From: Lysobacteraceae bacterium
GTDB lineage: Bacteria > Pseudomonadota > Gammaproteobacteria > Xanthomonadales > Ahniellaceae
NCBI GenBank assembly: GCA_021299185.1
Contig: JAJTHZ010000010.1
Span: 1 to 62,566, forward strand
Length of the DNA stretch: 62,566 nt
Reading direction: 5' to 3'
In this document: piece by piece, positions 28,001-35,771 of the stretch
How positions within the stretch are numbered: position 1 is the first letter of the stretch
Layout of the letters: each line of letters begins with the position of its first letter
Position numbers and translations under genes: made by a program
Notes under the pieces: generated by a model
What the model was told of the DNA's origin: nothing
The model's input: the letters and a program-made list of their open reading frames with translations, nothing else
Databases searched by the model: none

Positions 28001-29001
28001 TCCACCGTCAGGTCGGCCGGCGGCATCCCGATCACCGGCAGCGGACCGAAGTGCTGCACGCGGATCGGGATGTAGGCCTGCACCGCGAACTTGCCGCCGA
28101 ACGGGCCGGGCTCGAAGATGTCGGCGCTGGCCCAGATCCGCTTCACCGTGCCGGCGGGCCCGCTCGCGCCGGCGACCAGCTGCGGCGTGACCACCACCGT
28201 GAACACGCGCTCGAAGAAGCGCGCGCTGGTTTCCTCGCCGTTCGGCGCTGCGCCGGAAAACGCGAATCCCGACGTGCGCTGCACGGTGCCGCCGGCGTTG
28301 TTGCTGCCGGCCGTGAGGCGGTCGATGCGCTCGAACAGCAGCACCGGGCGCGTCCAGCGCAGGCGGAAGACCAGGATCTCGGGCGCGGCGACGATGCGCA
28401 CCGGGATCGGCACGCCGTTGGCGTCGAACGACACCGGGCGCGTGATGCCGTCGCCGTCGAGCAGTTCCAGCCACAGGTCGTGGCCGGCCGGGCAGGCGAG
28501 GATGGCGCCCGGCGCGCACTCGCCGATCGCGAAGTAGGACAGCGACTCCACGCCGGCGCGCAGTTCGGTGGCCTCGGCCTCCGCCTGCGCGACCACGGTC
28601 CACGCGCCACCCGGCGCGGCCTTGAGCAGGAGCACCGGGCCCTGCGCCGTGGGCGGCACCGGCAGGCGCACCGACGGCGTGGCGTCGAAAACCTGGCCAT
28701 GCGGCGTGATCGCGTACACGCGGCCGATCACGCGCAGCGCGCCAGGCAGGGGCGGTGCATCGGGCGGATCGGCGACGATCTCGAAGGTCGCGGGCGTGGC
28801 GAGCGCGCCCGGCGGCAGCGAGAGCCTCACCCCATCCGGGCCCTCCACGACGCCGCCGGCCGGGCCGACCGCGGTCCCGCCGGGTTCGAAGCCGGCGGCG
28901 AAGATCAGGTCCGCGCCGCGGACCTGGGCGCCGACGGCGGCGGGCGCGAGCAGCATCGGCAGGGCCAGCAGCAGGCGGGCGAGGGCGGGGCGCAGGGGCA
29001 T
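25072..29001 (-). CDS. 1309-residue secreted protein: N-terminal GFE tag, Ig-like domains, 11 NHL-type repeats
   Basis: A signal peptide (ending near AAVGAQ) is followed directly by A-D-L-I-F-A-A-G-F-E-P-G-G at residues 30-42, the tag that closes other secreted proteins here. Then come a ZU5-like segment (L-S-L-P-P-G-A-L-A-T), a beta-rich region, three or four Ig-like domains (about 340-640), and from about 660 to the end eleven repeats of the form (V/I)-A-(V/I)-D-A-A-G-x-x-x-V-V-D followed by H-T-I-R-R-(V/I)-T, ending in a T-x-A-G turn. These are NHL blades, enough for about two six-bladed propellers. It is probably an extracellular binding or structural protein. No enzymatic motif is seen. 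Confidence 0.85.
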   Translation of the reverse strand: MPLRPALARLLLALPMLLAPAAVGAQVRGADLIFAAGFEPGGTAVGPAGGVVEGPDGVRLSLPPGALATPATFEIVADPPDAPPLPGALRVIGRVYAITPHGQVFDATPSVRLPVPPTAQGPVLLLKAAPGGAWTVVAQAEAEATELRAGVESLSYFAIGECAPGAILACPAGHDLWLELLDGDGITRPVSFDANGVPIPVRIVAAPEILVFRLRWTRPVLLFERIDRLTAGSNNAGGTVQRTSGFAFSGAAPNGEETSARFFERVFTVVVTPQLVAGASGPAGTVKRIWASADIFEPGPFGGKFAVQAYIPIRVQHFGPLPVIGMPPADLTVDEGASATFAANASVASNEPLAWRWLRQAPRVPGFTLLAGATAPTYTLAAASAAADDGAQYRVEACVRGTPRCTLSSVATLSVRPPPSPPVFVRAPANAAGAQGQPVSFTAEARGNPLPAIAWERAEAGDPNQFAPIVGEAGCAETPPAASGSVTRATCTLGPLGVADDGARIRAVARNDEGEATSASAALAVAGPPQAPQIVRAPRDAAALVGGNAEFSAFASGLPAPVFDWRLAGQPLPPTGGGFTTGACTLDVAYGDPRRSELRLRVVAAGCNGLPVEATARNGVPPDALATPARLTVVAPATGVALLAGSPAGAGSYDGSGPQARFWSPQAVATDAAGNAYVVDRANHTIRRVTPAGVVTTFAGAPRLRSGATPGDGIGAAARFSDPSAIAVDRARNVAYVGDANSLIRRIDLVSATVTTIAGVKDEAATVDGVGAAVRVAYPSGLAVAADGTIWFTEQNSHVVRRITVEGAPGAPTYRVETWAGAPGSRGSTDGPRTAARFFAPTGIAVDAGGRLVVADTQNHTLRAIAPDGSVSTLAGTAGDFGATDGTGPAARLYLPHGPAIDASGNAYFVDAITGLLRRATTAGVVSSVAGTAATGEPAADGVGAAARFEIPVAVAIDAAGRLLVVDRSSHLLRRVVLSGTPPVGSVDTLAGQVGNAGARDGRGAAARLRVPMQAGWDGAGTLYVPDTGNHTIRRVTLDGEVTTLAGRAGAFGTDDGVGDAARFYSPLAVAVGPDGLVYVVDGPNTIRRIDPATRAVTTFVGTAFEDGSVDGIGAAARLSAPQGLAFDAAGDLFVVESDGCLLRRITPQAEVTRFAGQPGVCVRIDGDGADAAFSQPRGIAIDAAGILWVTEFGGSAIRRVTPQGVVSTYAGMAGPGSLDGPLASARFDRPSGIAVGSDGSLLVADTLNHTLRRIANGEVSTVVGAPSGAMGIRLGVPGGLFAPWGALAIGPRRYVVTSADAVLFVTLP

Positions 29002-29123
29002 GGCGGCGGACCTTGGGTCGTGTTCTGTCCTCCCTCACGCCATCCGGTGCCACGACCTGTCGCCGGCGTTCGCGGCGGCGCGGCGGCGCTACCATCGAGA
29101 GCCCGATCCGCAGGAGCCGGACC

Positions 29124-29615
29124 ATGGCAAGCCTCGCCCGCCGCGCCGCCCTGATCGTTGCGCTGGTGTGTTCCGGTGCGGTGTCCGCTGGCGGGGATGC
29201 GCCCGCCGCCACACCGCAGGCAGCGGCCTACGACGCCGCGCTCGCCCAGCGCACCGGCGCCGACGAACGCGGCATGCGTCCCTACGTGCTGGTGATCCTG
29301 AAGTCGAGCACGACCTCGGTGCCGAAGGGCGAGGCGCGCGATGCGATGTTCCGCGGCCACTTCGCCAACATGGAGCGCTTGGCGAAGGACGGCAAACTGG
29401 TGCTCGCCGGCCCGCTGGACGGCGTCGACGGCTGGCGCGGGCTGTTCGTGCTGGCGACCGACGACCTGGAGCAGGCGCGCGCGTGGGTCGCCACCGACCC
29501 GGTGGTGGCGCAGGGCGAGATGGTGCCCGAACTGCACAAGCTCTACGGCAGCGCGGCGCTGATGCTGGTCAACGAATTCCACGCGAAACTGCAGCCGGCG
29601 AAGCCGGCGGACTGA
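29124..29615 (+). CDS. Exported YCII-related protein
   Basis: 163 residues. Start ATG 29124 follows GGAG at about 29112. A signal peptide (M-A-S-L-A-R-R-A-A-L-I-V-A-L-V-C) precedes a YCII domain: Y-V-L-V-I-L-K, the conserved His in R-G-H-F-A-N-M, G-K-L-V-L-A-G-P-L, and D-D-L-E-Q-A-R-A-W-V with the conserved Asp. YCII proteins are small ferredoxin-like dimers, some acting in dehalogenase-type or other lyase reactions. Export is unusual for the family but recurs in soil bacteria. Function is unassigned. It is divergent from the NHL protein gene, 122 bp apart. Confidence 0.8.
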   Translation: MASLARRAALIVALVCSGAVSAGGDAPAATPQAAAYDAALAQRTGADERGMRPYVLVILKSSTTSVPKGEARDAMFRGHFANMERLAKDGKLVLAGPLDGVDGWRGLFVLATDDLEQARAWVATDPVVAQGEMVPELHKLYGSAALMLVNEFHAKLQPAKPAD

Positions 29616-29648
29616 ACGCATCCGCCGGCGACCGCCGCGGGCGCGGCG

Positions 29649-30968
29649 TCAGGTGCCGCCGGCCGCCGCGGGCGGTGGCGCGAGGTCGACCACGTACACA
29701 CCGCCCGGTCCGGGCGGCTGCAGCGGGCCGCCGGCCAGCAGTTCGTTGCCGGGGCTGAGCACCGCGGTGTGGGCATCGAGGTCGAGCGCGTAGGCGGTCA
29801 TGCGCCGGCGCCAGGCCTCGGGCGGATTGAGCACCGCATCGAGCGCCCAGCCGGCATCGGTGCGGCGATAGGCGTAGGCGAGGCCGGCGTTCATCAGGCG
29901 CATTTGGGCGCCGACCAGGATCGTGTCCGGATCGGCCGCGACCCAGTGGCCGAACATGTCGAGCGTCTGGCCGTTCGGCAGCGACAGGGTCTGCGCCAGC
30001 GACCAGCGACCCTCGGCCTCGCGGTAGACGTGGGCCACGCCGGTGTCCGCGACGCGCCCCTTGCCGCGCAGCGCAGCGACCACCAGCGTATCGCCGGCGA
30101 AGGCCACGGTGCGCGCGAATCCGGCGTCCTCGCCGGGATCGTCGATGCGCTGCACCAGCCGCCACGCGCCCTCCGTGCGCCGGTAGAGCAGCAGCGCATC
30201 GGCGCCCATCGCCGACACCGCGAGCCGATCGCCATCGAGGTCGAAGTGGGCGCCGAAGCCCGCGTGGCGTGCCGTGCCTTGTTCGGCCTGCGCCTTCTCG
30301 CGCTTCTCCGCCGCCACCTGCAGCGACTCCGGTCGCTCGATGGTGGCGCTTGGCCGCCAGCGACCGTCCTTGCGCTCGAACACGTGCAGCGCGCGGTTGT
30401 CGCCCCAGCCACCGATCGCGAGAGCCTCCGCCTCGCCGACCACCAGGGTGTCGCCATCGAGGTCGAGCGCGGCGCCGAAGCCCGCGCGCTCGCGCGGCGC
30501 GCTCATGTGCAGGGTCTGGGTCGGCTGCCAGGTCCCGTCCACCAGGGCATACAGGTGCACCGCGCCGACCACCTGGCCGTCGTGTTCGGCGACGAAGTCG
30601 CCGACCGCGAGCGTGTCGGGGCCAAGCGCGATCTGCGCGCCGAAAGCATCGCCCCCGCGGCCGGGCGCCGGCGACACCAGGCGCTGCGCATGGCGCCACG
30701 CACCGTCGCGGCGCGCGAAGAGATGCAGGGAGCCGCGCTGGACGCCGTCCGCCTCTCGCGATCCGCCGACGCCGATCCAGTCGCCGTGCACGCGCGGGTG
30801 GAAGCCGACCACCTCGCCGGGCTGGACCTCGCGCGGTTCGAGCAGGCGGGCCTCGGGCATGCGTGGCGCCGGTGGCGGCGGCGCCTGGGCGATGGCCGCG
30901 GCGACAGGCATCAACAGGGCAGGAAGGGTCCACAGTGTGGCGAACAGGGCGCGTTCCAGGCGGTTCAT
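29649..30968 (-). CDS. Secreted FG-GAP-type beta-propeller protein
   Basis: 439 residues from the ATG at 30968, with a signal peptide (ending near AAAIAQ). About seven blades of the form F-G-x-x-(I/L)-x-L-(D/G)-x-D-x-L-x-V-G followed by G-x-V-(H/Y)-L-Y are visible (A-F-G-A-Q-I-A-L-G-P-D-T-L-A-V-G, G-F-G-A-A-L-D-L-D-G-D-T-L-V-V-G, G-F-G-A-H-F-D-L-D-G-D). This is the integrin-alpha/FG-GAP repeat, whose D-x-D loops bind calcium. It is probably an extracellular or periplasmic binding protein. It precedes the next minus-strand gene's start by 116 bp and converges with the YCII gene. Confidence 0.82.
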   Translation of the reverse strand: MNRLERALFATLWTLPALLMPVAAAIAQAPPPPAPRMPEARLLEPREVQPGEVVGFHPRVHGDWIGVGGSREADGVQRGSLHLFARRDGAWRHAQRLVSPAPGRGGDAFGAQIALGPDTLAVGDFVAEHDGQVVGAVHLYALVDGTWQPTQTLHMSAPRERAGFGAALDLDGDTLVVGEAEALAIGGWGDNRALHVFERKDGRWRPSATIERPESLQVAAEKREKAQAEQGTARHAGFGAHFDLDGDRLAVSAMGADALLLYRRTEGAWRLVQRIDDPGEDAGFARTVAFAGDTLVVAALRGKGRVADTGVAHVYREAEGRWSLAQTLSLPNGQTLDMFGHWVAADPDTILVGAQMRLMNAGLAYAYRRTDAGWALDAVLNPPEAWRRRMTAYALDLDAHTAVLSPGNELLAGGPLQPPGPGGVYVVDLAPPPAAAGGT

Positions 30969-31084
30969 CGATCGATCCTCGGCAGCATGGAGTGTGGGAT
31001 GGCCCGCGCGGGCCGGAGCCCGTGATGCGACGAGGCGACGCCCCGCCGCGCCGTAGCGAGGAAGTCGGTGTGCCCGCCCGTCCG

Positions 31085-31612
31085 TCAGGGCAGGCGCTGC
31101 ACGCGCAGCGAGGCGCCCACCGCCAGGTACACCGGCGCCATCGCATCGGCGTCTTGCGGGAGTGACCAGCCGGTGAGTTCCCAGCCAACCTCGCCGTCGA
31201 CCCGGTGGGTCACCACGTGCACGGCATCGATCGGGCCCAGGGTGTAGCGGCCGGAGCGCCATGCGCTGCCATCGGCATGCGTGCCTTCGGCCAGCGTGCG
31301 CCATGCAGGCTCCATCGCCTGCGCGCGCCGCCGCGACAGCGCGACCGCATCGGCATCCGCGATGGGCTGCATGCGCTGCAGCACGAGGAAGGTCGGGCAT
31401 TCGAAGGGCGTGGCGTCCGGCGCGCAGTGCGCGGGCTGGAAGCGCTGCACCCAGTCGACGTCGCTGGCGGCCTCGACCCAACCCGCGGGCAGGTCGAAGG
31501 ACACGCCCAGTGGCGACTCGACGCGCTGTACCGCTGCGTCCGGCGGCGCACCCAGGGTACCGGCGCTCCACAGCAGGGCCAGCGCGAGCGCGCGACGCGG
31601 CAGTCGGGTCAT
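31085..31612 (-). CDS. Small exported hypothetical protein
   Basis: 175 residues. The ATG at 31612 follows GGAGGATCGCC, a strong ribosome site. It has a signal peptide (cleavage near GTLGAP). Two cysteines (H-C-A-P-D and F-E-C-P-T-F) 11 residues apart may form a disulfide. The start of the mature part, S-P-L-G-V-S-F-D-L-P-A-G-W, resembles the opening of PsbP/DUF1795-like exported domains, but that resemblance is weak. It is divergent from the coiled-coil protein gene at 31729. Confidence 0.68.
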   Translation of the reverse strand: MTRLPRRALALALLWSAGTLGAPPDAAVQRVESPLGVSFDLPAGWVEAASDVDWVQRFQPAHCAPDATPFECPTFLVLQRMQPIADADAVALSRRRAQAMEPAWRTLAEGTHADGSAWRSGRYTLGPIDAVHVVTHRVDGEVGWELTGWSLPQDADAMAPVYLAVGASLRVQRLP

Positions 31613-31728
31613 GGCGATCCTCCATCCGGCCGCGCAAGGGACGGCCCTCGACGGGTCCTGCGTGGGATGATGGGCGAACCGTGCAGCCGCGCGCCGTCGC
31701 TCTTGCCGCTCTTCGATCCCGCGAGCCG

Positions 31729-32346
31729 ATGAAGACCGTCCGCATCCTGTTCTGGCTGGTCCTGCTGCCCACCGTGCTGCTGGTCGTCGGCTATCGCCTG
31801 AACGCCTCGCTCGGCGGCGGCCGCGCGCAAGACCTCGCGCAGCGCGCCGACGTCGAACGCGCGCGCGAGGCACGCGAAGCCACCGCGCGCGCCGAGGCCG
31901 AATCCGTGCAGCGCCGGCTCGACGCGCAGGCCACGCTGGCGCGCGAATGCCTCGCGCTGGCCGACCGCGCCACCGGCGGCGCCCTGCGCGATGCCGACCC
32001 CCTGCTGGTGCTGGTCGCCGGCGGCGGCTGCGGCCCGACGTGCGACCTCGACGCCACCGCGTCCGCACTGGCCGACGAGTGGCGCTTCTACAGCCTGAAT
32101 GTCCTGCTGCTGCGCACGCGCGAAGGCGGCCCGGCGGCATCGCCGCTCGGCGTCACCACCCTGGTGCTGCCGCAGTGCGCCGGGCTCGCCAGCGGCCATG
32201 GCGACGACTACTTCCTGCGCCTGCGCGACGGCTCGCTGTCCAGCGGTGGCGAGCGCTACGCGCAGGCGCTGCGCGCGGCGCCCGACAGCGGCCCGCCGCC
32301 GTTCGCGCCCGACGCGCTGCTGAAGGCGCATTACGACGCGCGCTGA
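31729..32346 (+). CDS. Inner-membrane-anchored hypothetical protein with coiled coil
   Basis: 205 residues. An N-terminal membrane anchor (F-W-L-V-L-L-P-T-V-L-L-V-V-G-Y) is followed by an alanine/arginine/glutamate heptad-like stretch (about 30-75) that should form a coiled coil. A small C-terminal domain contains four cysteines (E-C-L-A, G-G-C-G-P-T-C, P-Q-C-A-G). I do not recognise the family. The gene is followed by the cluster of REP-type repeats. Confidence 0.65.
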   Translation: MKTVRILFWLVLLPTVLLVVGYRLNASLGGGRAQDLAQRADVERAREAREATARAEAESVQRRLDAQATLARECLALADRATGGALRDADPLLVLVAGGGCGPTCDLDATASALADEWRFYSLNVLLLRTREGGPAASPLGVTTLVLPQCAGLASGHGDDYFLRLRDGSLSSGGERYAQALRAAPDSGPPPFAPDALLKAHYDAR

Positions 32347-32364
32347 TCCGGCGGGGCCGCTCTC

Positions 32365-32654
32365 TGTGGGAGCGAGCAACGCTCGCGACCGGCACATCTG
32401 ATCCCCCGTCGCGTTGATGTTGCGGTCGCGAGCGTTGCTCGCTCCCACAAGGCCTGATACATCCGACGACGCGCCCACATCCAACCTTGCCCCGCCAGGT
32501 GACCGATGCCTGTGGGAGCGGCGCGCGCGCCGCGATGACCCTGCCATCCTGCCGCAACCCCGATCGCCCATCGCGCTGCACGCAGCGCTCCCACAACAGC
32601 CCTCACCTCCGCCGGTCACCGAAACCCTGTGGGAGCGGCGCGTGCGCCGCGATC
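32365..32654. repeat. Cluster of five REP-type palindromes (TGTGGGAGCG units)
   Basis: Five units lie in the 438-bp gap: 32365-32390 (TGTGGGAGCGAGCAACGCTC), its inverted partner 32423-32450, 32510-32534 (TGTGGGAGCGGCGCGCGCGC), an inverted unit 32571-32596, and 32627-32652 (TGTGGGAGCGGCGCGTGCGC). Each contains its own hairpin after TGTGGGAGCG, and the first two face each other, forming a REPIN-like pair. Two further units occur at 61530-61606. No REP-associated tyrosine transposase is present in the window. They may end transcription of the upstream gene and mark the left side of the accessory region. Confidence 0.85.
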
Positions 32655-32784
32655 GCCGTCCCGGCGCGCTCCAACCCTGATGGCCCATCGCGCCGGACGA
32701 ACCGACGCACTGTCATTCCCCGGACCCGTCCTGAGCGTATGATCCCCGCCAGGCCGCCCGGGAACGGCGATCAAGGAGGCGGCG

Positions 32785-34746
32785 ATGGGCGTGCTCGACG
32801 ACCTGCTGCGCGCACGCGAGCGCTTCGACGGCTGGCGCGAGATCCAGCACGCCGCGCAACGGCGGCGCGACGATCCGCGCATCGAGGCCGAACAGGCCAA
32901 CGCGCGCACCCGCTTCCTGCGCCCCGACGACCCGGCCTTCGCCGAGCGCGTGTTCGAGGCCAGCGACCTGATGCCGGTGCGCTACCTCGCGCTGGGCCAG
33001 TGGGCCGCGCGACCGGTGGGGCGCATCCACCTGCGCTCCACCGGCGAGGGCGATGCCTTCGCCACCGGCTTCCTGGTGGCACCCGGCCTGCTGCTGACCA
33101 ACTGGCACGTGCTGAAGTCGCGCGACCACGCCGCCGCCGCGCAGGTGGTCTTCGACGCCGAGGACGACGTCGACGGCCGGCCGCGCCCGGCGCAGGAATT
33201 CGCGCTGGACCCCGATGCCGCCTTCGTCGCCGACCCGCGGCTGGACTTCTGCTTCGTCGCCGTGCGCGATCGCAGCAGCGGCGGCGTGGCGCTGTCGCGC
33301 TTCGGCTACCTGCGCCTTTACGAGGTCACCGGCAAGGTGATGCGCGGCGAGTACGCCACCATCATCCAGCACCCGCACGGCCGGCAGAAGCACATTGCGC
33401 TTCGCGAGAACCGCATCGAGGTCTACGTCTACGACGCCGAGGCCGGCAAGGACGCGGCGGACAACGACTATCTCTACTACCGCACCGACACCGCGCAGGG
33501 GTCATCCGGCGCGCCGGTGCTCAACGACCAGTGGTACGTGATCGCCCTGCACCGCCGCGGCGTGCCGCAAACGCGCCGGCAGCTGCGCGAAGGCTACAAG
33601 CGGAAGCCCGGCCGCAAGCCGCGCCCATCCGACTACGAGGACGTCGTCCTGCGGCGCGACGGCACGCCCGCGCGCGAGGGCGACCCGGATTCGATCATCG
33701 CCTACGTGGCCAACGAAGGCGTGCGCGTGAGCCGCATCCTGCGCCGGCTCGACACGCTGGGCCGACTGCGCGACGCCGACGCCCAGCACGCCCGCGCCAT
33801 TGCCACCCGCGTGCGCAGCGTGGCCAAGGACCTGTCGCTGGGCCCCTTCGAGCGCCCCACCGCCACCCGCGCTGCGGGCCCGCGCCGCCTGCCGCGCGAC
33901 GCGAATGGCGAAGCGCTGGAACTCGTGCGTCGCGACCTCGACAAGTTCCCCGCCATCGGCGAACTCGGCTACGACCCGGACTTCCTCGGCATCCCCGCCC
34001 CACTGCCCGTGCCGCGCCCTGAACTGCGGCGCGAACTGGCGATGCGGCGCGATGACCCGACCCGGTACCTGCTCGAGTTCCGCCACTTCACCACCTGCAT
34101 GCACGCGCGCCGCCGCCTGCCGGTGTTCGCCGCCGCCAACCTCGGCACGGTCGGCAAACCCGACACGCTGCCGAAGAACCGCCCGCAATGGAGCATCGAC
34201 CCGCGCATCGCCGAAGACCACCAGCCCGACGATTCGATCTTCTCGTCGATGCTCCAGCGCGGCCACCTCGCCGCGCGCGACATCGTGCTCTGGGGCAAGA
34301 CCGCCAGCGAGCGCAGCGAAGCCGACCGCCACAGCTTCACCCTGACCAACGCCTGCCCGCAGCTGGCGAGGTTCAACAGCAGCGGCGGCGAATGGTGGAA
34401 GGTCGAACGCGCGATCGAGGAATCGCTCGCCGCCGCCGGCAAGGCCAGCCTGTTCGCCGGCCCCGTGTTCCGCGCCGACGACCAGGACTACGACGACCTG
34501 CGCAGCGGCGATTCCGATGCCAACGAAGGCACCGGCATCCGGATTCCCACCCGCTTCTGGATGATCATCGCCTGGGTCGACAACGGCGAACTGCGGCGGC
34601 GCGCCTTCGTGCTCGACCAGCGCGCGGAGTTGCGCGCGGTGGTGGAAGATGGTGGTCTCGAGATGGACTTCGATGTGCCGACGGGGGTGACGGAGAGCAC
34701 GGTGGGCAAGGTGGGGCGGATGGTGGATTTGGGGTTTGGGGTGTGA
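32785..34746 (+). CDS. Trypsin-like serine protease fused to DNA/RNA non-specific endonuclease
   Basis: 653 residues, no signal peptide. An N-terminal helical segment (1-60) precedes a trypsin-like domain with a full triad: His108 in L-L-T-N-W-H-V, Asp154 in R-L-D-F-C-F and Ser241 in Q-G-S-S-G-A-P. A linker of about 170 residues follows, then a NUC-type beta-beta-alpha-metal nuclease (about 420-645): L-P-V-F-A-A-A-N, Q-R-G-H-L-A-A-R-D with the general-base His494, and N-A-C-P-Q-L-A-R-F-N ahead of W-W-K-V-E-R-A. The first position of the D-R-G-H signature is Gln here. I infer a cytoplasmic conflict or cell-suicide effector in which proteolysis and nucleic-acid cleavage are coupled. Whether the protease releases the nuclease is unknown. 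SD sequence AAGGAGG ends six bases before the ATG. Confidence 0.88.
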   Translation: MGVLDDLLRARERFDGWREIQHAAQRRRDDPRIEAEQANARTRFLRPDDPAFAERVFEASDLMPVRYLALGQWAARPVGRIHLRSTGEGDAFATGFLVAPGLLLTNWHVLKSRDHAAAAQVVFDAEDDVDGRPRPAQEFALDPDAAFVADPRLDFCFVAVRDRSSGGVALSRFGYLRLYEVTGKVMRGEYATIIQHPHGRQKHIALRENRIEVYVYDAEAGKDAADNDYLYYRTDTAQGSSGAPVLNDQWYVIALHRRGVPQTRRQLREGYKRKPGRKPRPSDYEDVVLRRDGTPAREGDPDSIIAYVANEGVRVSRILRRLDTLGRLRDADAQHARAIATRVRSVAKDLSLGPFERPTATRAAGPRRLPRDANGEALELVRRDLDKFPAIGELGYDPDFLGIPAPLPVPRPELRRELAMRRDDPTRYLLEFRHFTTCMHARRRLPVFAAANLGTVGKPDTLPKNRPQWSIDPRIAEDHQPDDSIFSSMLQRGHLAARDIVLWGKTASERSEADRHSFTLTNACPQLARFNSSGGEWWKVERAIEESLAAAGKASLFAGPVFRADDQDYDDLRSGDSDANEGTGIRIPTRFWMIIAWVDNGELRRRAFVLDQRAELRAVVEDGGLEMDFDVPTGVTESTVGKVGRMVDLGFGV

Positions 34747-34811
34747 GGTCGACATACGCAGCGATATCGCGGCTGAGCGCCCTCGACGGCTTCCGCTAGT
34801 TGGCAAGAGCC

Positions 34812-34826
34812 GTACTCTGACCCCTG
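34812..34826 (-). repeat. CAGGGGTCAG-type extragenic motif, copy 2
   Basis: On the minus strand this reads CAGGGGTCAGAGTAC, differing from the copy at 571-585 only in the two bases after CAGGGGTCAG. It lies between the convergent protease-nuclease and MBL-hydrolase genes, exactly where base composition falls, so it may mark the joint of an acquired segment. That reading is inference. Confidence 0.45.
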
Positions 34827-34910
34827 AATTCTAAGCTTGGGCGCACGCGATGGCGAGGCGCAATTTGGTGGACATCCTAGGCCGCGATCGCGTGACTTGC
34901 ATCGGACCAG

Positions 34911-35771
34911 TCACCACACGAGGCAGACGCCGCTACTGAACGAGAACCGCACCTCGCCATCGCGACGGGTGGTCAGCACATACCGCGCACCGCCATCGCG
35001 GAACCACGCGATGCCTTTCACCTTCTTCGAGTAGTAGCCCGTCGTCTCCTGCGTGTTGTATTGCTTGTAGTCGTCAGAGGTGACCACGATGTTCGGGTTG
35101 CAGCGGTGCTCATCAAACATCTCGGGGCATATGCCGTTTTCTCTGCCATGGTGCGGAGCAACCAAGACGTTCACCCCAGCAACGGCATTCCGAAACGGAG
35201 AACACGTCCTCAGCATGTTCTCAAAGCCCTTGCGCTCCATGTCGCCGGGGAACATGAAGGTGATGCCACGGATGTTGAGCAGGGCGACAAGGCTCAGGTT
35301 GTTCTCGTCGTCAAAGAATGGGTAGGGATTCCAGAACCAGCTTAGGTCGAGCCCCGGGATGATTGGCGGTACCTGCTCCCACTGCATTCCGCGGCGAACG
35401 GCGAGCACAGCCGCCAACTCTTCAATGCCCGGCCCCATGTCATCTTCGGACTTCAGGTGGGCGATCGCTTCGGGAGAAACGGTTGGGTTTCCCAGGATGC
35501 AGCCGATGCCGATACCCCGCGCGCGCAGGTCCGGGAAGCCGGACATGTGGTCTTCGTCGTAGTTGGTGGCTATCAGCAGATCAATCCACTTGACGCCCAG
35601 CCCCTGCAGGTGTTGACCCGGGTACCACGGTCTTCCATTCAGGCTCACCGCATGGCCGCAGTCGATGAGCACTCGCTTGACTCCCGCAGGAGTGGGGATG
35701 GTCAGCAGCGCGCACTGGCCGTGGTCGACATCGAAAATCTGGAGCACGCCATCCTTGAGCGCAACCGTCAT
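34911..35771 (-). CDS. ComEC-like metallo-beta-lactamase-fold hydrolase
   Basis: 286 residues, soluble, no signal peptide. The fold markers are present: D-V-D-H-G-Q-C near residue 14, D-C-G-H (37-40), a metal motif N70-Y-D72-E-D74-H75, F-P-G-D (Asp177) and P-H-H-G (His207/208). The canonical HxHxDH is changed to N-x-D-x-D-H, as in some ComEC-type stand-alone hydrolases, so one metal site may differ. ComEC relatives cut DNA strands or phosphodiesters. The ATG overlaps the membrane-protein stop by four bases (ATGA at 35768-35771), so the two proteins are probably made in step. GC is clearly lower than in flanking genes. The substrate is unknown. Confidence 0.82.
   Translation of the reverse strand: MTVALKDGVLQIFDVDHGQCALLTIPTPAGVKRVLIDCGHAVSLNGRPWYPGQHLQGLGVKWIDLLIATNYDEDHMSGFPDLRARGIGIGCILGNPTVSPEAIAHLKSEDDMGPGIEELAAVLAVRRGMQWEQVPPIIPGLDLSWFWNPYPFFDDENNLSLVALLNIRGITFMFPGDMERKGFENMLRTCSPFRNAVAGVNVLVAPHHGRENGICPEMFDEHRCNPNIVVTSDDYKQYNTQETTGYYSKKVKGIAWFRDGGARYVLTTRRDGEVRFSFSSGVCLVW

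Noticed and set aside
24814-29154. A 1446-codon open frame on the plus strand opposite the NHL protein.
   Set aside because: It is an antisense shadow: the composition is His/Arg/Ala-rich and repeats the NHL repeats in reverse. It has no domains or credible start.
34690-34746. G-rich run at the end of the protease-nuclease gene, with possible G-quadruplex or terminator role.
   Set aside because: The codons encode a normal-looking C-terminus and the Gs follow from Gly/Val codons. No stem with a T-run follows the stop.
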